Positions 48,701 to 57,700 of a stretch of 64,000 bases of DNA are shown here, one piece after another. The translations under genes and the position numbers were made by a program. The stretch is from assembly GCF_037975245.1 (NCBI RefSeq), contig NC_092562.1, positions 15,614,021 to 15,678,020 of the forward strand, read 5' to 3'. This DNA is from Apostichopus japonicus (taxonomy: Eukaryota; Echinodermata; Holothuroidea; Aspidochirotida; Stichopodidae). Under the pieces are notes generated by a model. The model ran no database searches and had not been told where the DNA came from. It saw nothing but the letters and a program-made list of their open reading frames with translations. Each line of letters opens with the position of its first letter. The stretch's first letter is position 1.

Positions 48701-51700
48701 TCTTAGGTAAAGAATCTTGAGATGAATGTTAACGTTACATTTTACGAAGGCTCTTACATTGATGATTGCATGTTCTTCATGTTTTATTTCAGGGTTCATG
48801 AAATCGTTCTTTTTGAAGCTGCATATTGAGATTGAAAGAGACTAGAAAGATGATATCTTCCTCAAATTTGTTTTCTTTGTTTTGAAATAAGTGAGTGTGG
48901 GACAGAGTCTCATCATTCAGTGATTAGATTTATTTGAGACCTAAAAGCAGCCAGTTTGTCTCCTCTCATGTGGTTTTGTTTGTTTTCACTCTTAAACTCC
49001 AAATTTGAAGATGTCTTTTTAGTCCCTATTTTTTTCAACTCGGTGTGCAGCTTTTAAATCGTGACAAAAAATGATCATTGGTTTCAGTTTTTGTGAATAT
49101 TCTGTTTTCCATCTAGTCAAGTACAAACTAACTCATTTTTCATGTTTATGCAAAATAAAGAAGGAAAAATTGTTTTGGTTAGCTATCAACTTGATATGTT
49201 TTGCTCCAAGAGTGGCTTGTGTTGAGACTCATTTTGATAAGATCAGTTTCTTGAAAAATAGGATTTATGCATTCTGATTGTGTATACTTTGACAAATTGT
49301 TCTCTTAGAGAATATATGAAGTATGAAGGCACCTACATAGGAGTATATACAGAAGTAACACATAAGAGTACATACAGAAGTGACACATTGTAGCGTATAA
49401 AGAAGTAACACATAGTAGTATATAAAGAAGTAAAGCAGGAGTATATATAGTACAGTGGTGACACTTTGAAGTACATAAAGGAGTAACATATAGTAGTATA
49501 CACAGAAGCAACACATAGGAGTATAAACAGAAGTAACACATAGGAGTATATACAGAAGTAACACATTGGGGTATAAAGAAGTAACACATAGTAGTATACA
49601 AAGAAACAATACATAGGAGTATATATAGATGTAACACAGCAGTATATACATAAGTAACGGGAGTATATGCAGAAGCAACACATAGGAGTATATACAGAAG
49701 AAACATATAGGATTATATACAGGAGCAACACATAGGAGTATATACAGAAGTAACACATTAGGGTATACAAAGAAGTAACACATAGTAGTACAAAAAGGAA
49801 CAACACATAGGAGTATATATACAGCAGTAACACATAGTAGTATATACAGAAGCAACACATAGGAGTATATACAGGAGCAACACATAGGAGTATATACAGG
49901 AGCAACACATAGGAGTATATACAGAAGCAACACATAGGAGTATATACAGAAGCTACACATAGGAGTATATACAAAAACTACACATAGGAGTATATATAGA
50001 AGTAACACATATGATATATAAAGAAGTAACACATAGGAATATATAAACAAGTAAATCAGGAGTATATATAATACAGTACCGACACTTTGGAGTATATAAA
50101 GGAGTAACACATAGTAGTATACAAGGAAGCAACACATAGGAGTATAAACAGAAGTAACATATAGGAGAATATACAGAAATAACACATAGGAGAATATATA
50201 GAAGGAACACTTTGGAGTAAATAAAGGAGTAACACATAGTAGTAAATACAGATGTAACAACCAGCCTACGGTCAAACTGTTGAGACAGTTGTTTCTATTG
50301 TTAACAGTGATTTGTTTTCCGGTATTCATGGCCACAATGTAAGTAAGTTTGGGATATTGTTAGTTAATTTGGAGAAAAGCAGTCTTAAATGTTTTGTGTT
50401 ATCAATTTTTATTGCATGTGCCAACGCTTTTTCGTATGTATGTCTTTGTCAGAAGCCAGTGTTAACGTCTGTCAAATATTAACACTGCAGTTTGCAGCAT
50501 ACCTTTGCTCAGCATACTAACCCCACACCCAAAACTAACAGCCAAGGTTAATGATAAGTATAACCACTCGAGGGATATGGAGAGCAGTCACAGTAATTTA
50601 CATGTGTGTGTTGAAAAGACAAAGTGTGCTTGTTTGAAGTACACTTTGTGAATAATGTTTGTCAATTCAAAGACAATAACGATGAGATTCTTTGCTGCCT
50701 CATCAATGGGAAGAAATACTCTGAAAACCAACCAGCAATTTCTGCTATATACAGTATTGTGTGATAATTAGAACGGGGGGGGGGGGAAATGAACATGGCA
50801 TGAAAAGAATGTAGAGTAATGTGAAAGGGTGGCAAGGACATTGAATGTGATGTGTTGGTTCGTTTATTAGAAAGTATGTTACTTCTGGTTTGGGTTTTAT
50901 ATATCTCAACATACATATAGAGCTTTCTATTGTAAATATAATAATAATACAGAAAAATAGGTGAAAAGTTGTAATTGCATTTAGACATTTCAGAAACCAA
51001 AAATGTTAAATATTTTCAAGAGAACACATTTTCTCTAACGGTGCCTTTTTTTGTGTGGGGGGGGGGTGGTGGGGGGTGGTTCTTGTTTCCTGAAATACAA
51101 ATTACCGAAAATATGTTTGATCAACAAACTTAAGAGTTTAATTAAATAGCTGAAGGATAGAAATTAGGTGTAGAAAAATGTTGTCCTGTTGTTGTTTTTT
51201 GGTTTTAGTTGTTGTTGTTTATTTATGTTACAGTAGTCTTGCTCAGTAGATTTAGATCGTATCCTGGTACATTTCTTTCAGGTATTGGTGATTGTTTATA
51301 CTTTCATCTTCTGTTGAAAATCGAATCATGTTTGAAAGTCTGGGTTTTCTTAGTGACCAAAATGCAACTTGGAAGTGCATTTTAAGTTGCCTCACCATTT
51401 TTGCATATGCTGCACAGGTATAAGCAAACATGGCAATTTCAATATGTCCTTTCTGCCTTTATATCAAGTTCAGTTTGAAGTTAACGGTGCTTCAACCAAC
51501 ATCAATTTGACATATGACAGTTTTTACTTTAAAACAAAAAAAAGCTTCCAGCCTCAACTAGTATTTGACCTAGGGCCTCCAGCACTGTTTGCAAAAGCCC
51601 TGAACCTCTGAGCAATTGGTCCTTTAAATATTATTCATAACGCTGGGGTTTTAATGACGCAGCCAATAATGTATTCAAATAGGTTCATAACTCAATTAAA

Positions 51701-54700
51701 ATATCAATTAAAACTTGGCCATCTAATCGTAACTTAATACTACATTACACAACTGGCTAAGTGAACCTTTCCTTAAAACCAATCTCATATTTTTTTCTCT
51801 CTCTCTAGATCTCTCTGTTTTTTTATCTTTGTTGTCATCTAAAATATGCATGATGAAGTTAAATATTTCAATTTTTGGGACAATCTGATTTTGAATGAAA
51901 TTTAATTATGTTGTTTTTAATACCTTAACATCTCTCTTGTTTTCACATTCCCCTTTTTATCCCTTCCTTACCCCAAACCTAAGTATGTGAGTATTTCATC
52001 TTTTGAGTTTTACTCGCTTCAACCATTTCCGTGTTGCGTGTCCTTTTTATTTTTTACTTTTTTTAAAGGAAATTATGCTTCACATTCGTGTCCATTTCCA
52101 GAATGAAAGGCTTCTTTCTTTGCTTTTACCTCTTCTTGTACAATTGTCGGTAAGCCTTAAGATAGGGACTCAAGGTTCGATTTCCAAAGCCTAGTGAAAA
52201 TGGCAATTTCTTTCCTAATTGTTTTTTAACATAATATATGACAACAACAAAAACAGAGATTTTGTTTCGATTCAAAGTTTACGGTTTCTTCTTGTCTTCC
52301 CTTGTGTGAGAAAAAGAGGGGTGTATCTGTTACCCAATTTTATTTATTTTCCCTTTTTTTTTTCTTCTTTTTTTTTCTTTCTTTTTTTTTCATAGAAAAA
52401 TCTTCTGATACCTTTTGTATAATTCTCGTCATGACTTTCATTCTATCCTTCAAAGTTCTTTCGATTGAGAGTCAGAATACTAGATATATGCCCCCTCTAC
52501 TAGCTTATTAAACATTTCATGGGTGAATAAGTCCATGCAAATTTAAATGTCTCATTTAAGAAACATTACGATCACTATTCATTCAACAAATGAAGCAAAT
52601 CATGAACATGTTTGACAAAGAAACCAGTCACCTTTTTAAGTCCCCCACCATATTTTTCATATTTTTGTCTATACAAGTTTTATACAATTTCAAAAACAAA
52701 TGAAAGGCTGTTGGTGGCAGTAGCTGTTCTTTGTATTTGATGTTGGTTTTTGTTTTTTAATTCCTTCCATTCTTAAAATCTTCCTTCAATTATGCATCAT
52801 TTGCTAATTTTCCTAATTTGAACCCGTTTTGTGGAAACTGGTTCCTGAATGTACCCTTACACCTACTAGAATAGTAAAAATGCACCAATTTAACAAGTTC
52901 CAGATTAATTTTGCACACTGCACATAATTGAACATAATACACAATTCTCCTCTTTCTATGTGTTAGATAGTTAGACTAGTAGACAGTCTTTATTTGCTCT
53001 TTTTACTGCTTAAAATCTCTCATATGACTTGTCCTTTTCCTGTTTGGTAGTTTTTTCTTCTTTTTTTTTAGATATGAATTTTTAGGTTTGTTAGACTAAA
53101 ATAATCAGCAAAACTTGCATGTTTATTTTTTTCATCTCTTCCTTTCTCCCCCTACCCCTTTCCCCTTTGTTTAAAGTGTCTGTCCCCCCTCTCCCACCAT
53201 GCTAAATTTCTAATCTTTTTCAATATTTTGACTTTTGGTAGGTCCTGCAGCCTGTAGAGTTGCTCTCATTTATGCAGCTAATCGACATTTGTAGCCTTTT
53301 AAAGTTATTTATGTGATATCTGAAAAAACACATATTTTTGTCCCACCTTTTCATTAGAATTCTTCTGAAAACAATTTGGAATCATGTTTAGCTTAGTTCT
53401 TTGGTTCAAACTCCCGTCATGTCAAGAAAGCTAATTTCTCATTAAAAAAATTAAGAAACAATGCAACCCATTCTACATTGTCTTGTTATGTTTTGTGAGC
53501 TTCCATAGCAACACAAAAATATAAAAAACTCATGCAACATTGAAAGCAGATTTCCATGACAGATATTGCTATATTGTAAATATAGAGTAAAGTCTGTAAT
53601 GCCCAGAAATACAGTCTGGGTTATACATTATTCATTTCGTTTATTCTGGTAATAATAGATGTTACAAGTTAACCTAATTAAAATACAATATATCAACACT
53701 TTGCTTTGACCTATGACCTTTCCATAGGAAATGATGGAAGTGGTATTTCTAACCCTTCGGGTTGAAGACTTTGCTATAAGCTGCTGTCAAGTGATTGGGT
53801 TTATTGTTTATTCGGTTGTCCTCAATTCATTTCTAGACACAATTTGTAATTTGAAGCATTGCTATGAAATAATGGAATAATGAACTTCTAATTAAAGTTG
53901 AGTAACAAACAAATTCATGTAATGGAAGATGATCATCATGTAAGGCTTAGTGTAAATGTAGTCATATTAGCTACTTTCATTTCTAAAGTATAAAACCTGC
54001 CATTGAGTTAAGGCATTAGTGTGAGGGTTGTACAAGGATTGCTATAGGTAAACGCTGGTGGCAGACAGTTTGACAGTTTTTTTGTTGTTGTAGAAAATAG
54101 TCACTATGTTGTTGCCAGACCCCTTTACAAAATTCCACCAAATTTGAAAAAGTCATGTCATCACCTTACACAGTGCTATGAGCATGTGGTTTTCACCCTT
54201 AAAAATATAAGTATTGGACATTGAATATCAATTGAATGGTTTTATACCAGTACTATAAGAAATATATATGTAAGGCAGAATTCAGAGGTTGATCCAAATT
54301 TCATATATCATGATTGATTTTTTGTTTTCTATTCTGACAACTCTCACACTTAGCCTAGTCATCGTTTTTACGTTCATATTTTTCTCTTTTCCTCCCACAT
54401 GTGAGTTTGGTGTGTTCTGGTTACATTCATCACCTTGCTACAAACAGTCATGCCTTCTTCTTTTTTTTTCCAATTAATTTTTTTCTTTCTTTTTCTTGTT
54501 TTCCAAACAAGTCCTTTCTAAGGAAGTCCTTAGTGTTACAGTGTAGACATTTATGAATTATTTATTTCAAGTGTGTGTGTGTCTGGGTGTGTTTGTTGGT
54601 TTTGTGAGGTTTGAAATCTAGCTAAATAGCTTTTCTACTGCAATTAGCAAAAAATTTTACTGTTGGAAAATTAAAGATGCTGTGATACCATGACAATGAA

Positions 54701-57700
54701 GGGCTTTTATTTGTACGTCATAAAGTGAAGCTGGAAAAATAATAATGAAGGGAAAGTCTTCCCACCTGTCCCAAATCTAAAGCTTTCCATCCGCAGACAA
54801 AGTACTTTGTGAAGCGGTCTTTCAGGCTAAACCCCTTCCCTCCTGTCCCCTCCCCTGCCTCTTCAAGCATGCATGTTTGATCTACTGATACAAAATGTAA
54901 GCTTACAGGAGTTAACAGCAGAGGTCAAATGTCACTGGAGGTAAACAGTAGCATTTCAATTTTCGTGGCAGTCAGGTAATTGAATGATATTTTTATCGCT
55001 TCGGAATCACGAACATCTTTGTTTTCTTTCTTAGTTTTTATCTAAGGTGAGTAAGTAGAAACATACCTGCCTTCAAGGCAACCTCTTCATTGGCTAAAGT
55101 TCACAGATAGACAAAATCATGTTCTCTAAAACATATTGTGTTATGATTCTCCCCTTTTGTTTCTATTTTGGACAGAACCAAGAGTTAAGAAAGAAGTTGC
55201 AACAGCACAAGTGAGTATCAATTTACTTCCTTAAAAAATAAAAATATCTATAGTTTAAATTTCTATTGACTTATCATTTTGGCATCAGCAATATCTCAAC
55301 AGATCTTGTATCTTGAACGCCTCAAGTCCTGTCAAGATCCTCTGTTTAAAACATCTCTTTCTAGTATGAATATCTAACAATCAGGAGAGGTCCAAGGGTG
55401 TTTTATTATTCTTTGATAATTTGTCCCAGACTAACTTTTAGGGGTGATACCAATGTATCATTTTACCTGTTTGGGGGTATTTATTTACGTTGCGATCAGA
55501 ATTAAATGTAAACAACTAGTCGTCTGTCGGACGAACTCGAAAGCTGATTTTAGTCATCTGAGGAGACCTTCGGTCATTTCACACAACCGTACGACCATTA
55601 CAAATTTGCCCTGCGGTTACGCTACAGGGCTAGATGCATTTGCATATAAAAGTCTGGGTTGAATTCATTGTTGTAAAGAAATGGCAGCAGTTTTGGGAGA
55701 GACGAACTACTTTCTTTTAATTTGTATATAACAATGTTTGGAGTGTAGTGTAGAGTGCACTACTGTTGTAACATTATGCAGCTGGTATGTAAACAGCAGT
55801 TTAATACATTTTTTTCTTTTCCATATATATTTTAACTTATTATATGGGGCTTATTCTACAGAAAGGGGTAAAAAAAAGAGTGCATTTTACTTTTGGTTTC
55901 ACTTTTAAGTTTTATGATCATGTGACCATTCTGGGGACTTAGCTTTGGCTTTCTAATTATTGTTCTTTGACTTTTCGCTTACAGGGAGAGTCTACAAGAA
56001 TCCGAGACAGAACTCCAGAGGAAGAGAGCACACATCGATGACATAGAGCCACTACTTTCCGATAGAGGTAAGAATTGTAGAAAGCTTGTTGTATTTGTAG
56101 CATTAAGTCCGCTTATCAACCATGCACATACACACCTAGGTACCTGGGTGCACAATATACACAATGTACAGTAGGCATCATGTCAAAACAATTAAGCTGC
56201 AGCAGCTGAACAGTCCCCTGCAGCTAGGCTGAATGAATATCAAAAGATGGAGATTAACCCTGCAGACCAGCAAGTGTCAATTGTGTGAAACTGCAGAACA
56301 CAAACAATGACGTCCTATGCAGCAGACTGGCTGCAGTGAGGCTGCAGCCCCCTCAGCATTCTACTTCAGGCATTGTTAAAACAATTAAGCTGCAGCAGCT
56401 GCAAAGTCCCCTGCAGCTAGGCTGAATGAATATCAAAAGATGTAGATTATCCCTGCAGACCAGCAGTGTTAATTGTGTGGAACTTCAGAACTCAAAACGA
56501 TTACGTCCTACCCAGCAGCCTGGTTGTGGTGAGGCTGCAGCCCCCCAGCATTCTACTTCAGGCATTGTTAAAACAAAAAGCTGCAGCAGCTGCACATCCC
56601 CTGCAGCTAGGCTGACTCAATATCCAAAGATGTAGATTTACCCTGCAGACCAGCAGTGTCAATTGTGTGGAATGAGGAGCAAACATGCAGCTGACTCTGC
56701 CTCTGAATTTGGTCGGGTACCTTCATAACCTTGTTGGTCAGATAGTTTTTTTAGAGTGGAAACGTCGTCAGGCCCTTTAACTTTTAACTTTTATCTTTGA
56801 TGTGTTTTTGCAGTAGATTGGCAGTTCTCTAACAGCTTTTACATTCTTTTTGATGGCAATGGGTACATTGAGTGCAAAATGTTTGATTTATATATTTCTC
56901 CAGAAATACAGCTTGATTAGTCATGGTACTGAAGTGCATTCTAACAGGATTTTAATGTACATGAAAGTAAACTGGATGGTTTCAAAAAGTTCCAAGAAAA
57001 AGAAATAGCCAGGCAAGAAAAAAACTGCTTCTAACCCTCAGCAAGTGTCTACGTTTCAGAGCAATATTAATTCTTAACCTAGGCAAATCACTTTCTTAGA
57101 TAGCAGATATACCTTGCTGTACCCTCAATGCACTCTAACCGTACCATGTTTTGAAAGTGTGTAGATGTTTTGAAAGTTTTAAGTTCCTGAAAGTTGTACG
57201 TGGTAAATAGTGAATTTATTCTTGAATTTCCGTTTGGAAGAAACGCACATTGGTCCTTAGGAAGACAACCTGCCAATTTGAACAAAAATGCTAAGCTTTT
57301 TAGCTTATTAAAGTTTTGGTTGTCTTGACCACTCACTGCAGTAATATTTCAGACATTTGTCAGGCCATTTAGCCGCAGCCACACGAGCAACTCAATAAGC
57401 ACATGTAGAAGTTCTTCTTCATTTGACCTCCATTCCTCCAATACGTTATGTTTGATGTATCCATTCCTCAGACGATAAAGTAGCCAATCTCCAAGAGGTC
57501 CTCCAGAAGAAAGACGAGGAGATGAGGACCATGGAGGACAGATATCGCAAGTACCTGGAGAAGGCCAAGTCTGTCATCAGGACCCTGGACCCAAAGCATA
57601 ACACAGCAACATCTTCAGAGGTCCAGTTGCTTAGAAACCAACTCCAGGAAAAGACAAAGATTATAGAACACTTGGAGGTGAAGATTTTACAGTTTACCAG

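Larger units (their letters stand above)
45534..55175 (+). other. Hook intron 12
   Basis: 9.6 kb. Holds the 59-bp and 25-bp repeats, the 51-nt and 12-nt candidate exons and T-rich stretches; nothing else recognised. Confidence 0.75.

Noticed and set aside
48795-48850. Possible exon after TTTATTTCAG
   Set aside because: In the required phase 0 it meets TGA at the third codon.
49265-50335. 356-codon minus-strand ORF (and overlapping 213-, 133- and 94-codon ORFs)
   Set aside because: All are products of the stop-free reverse complement of the 25-bp minisatellite; the same repeat is open in all three frames.
51276-51290. Recursive splice site (TTTCTTTCAGGTATTGG) in Hook intron 12
   Set aside because: The acceptor half is good but the donor half GTATTG is weak; nothing else supports it.
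52070-52150. Possible exon with strong donor TCGGTAAGC in Hook intron 12
   Set aside because: The enclosed translation is hydrophobic (LLSLLLPLLVQLS), unlike the Hook coiled coil.
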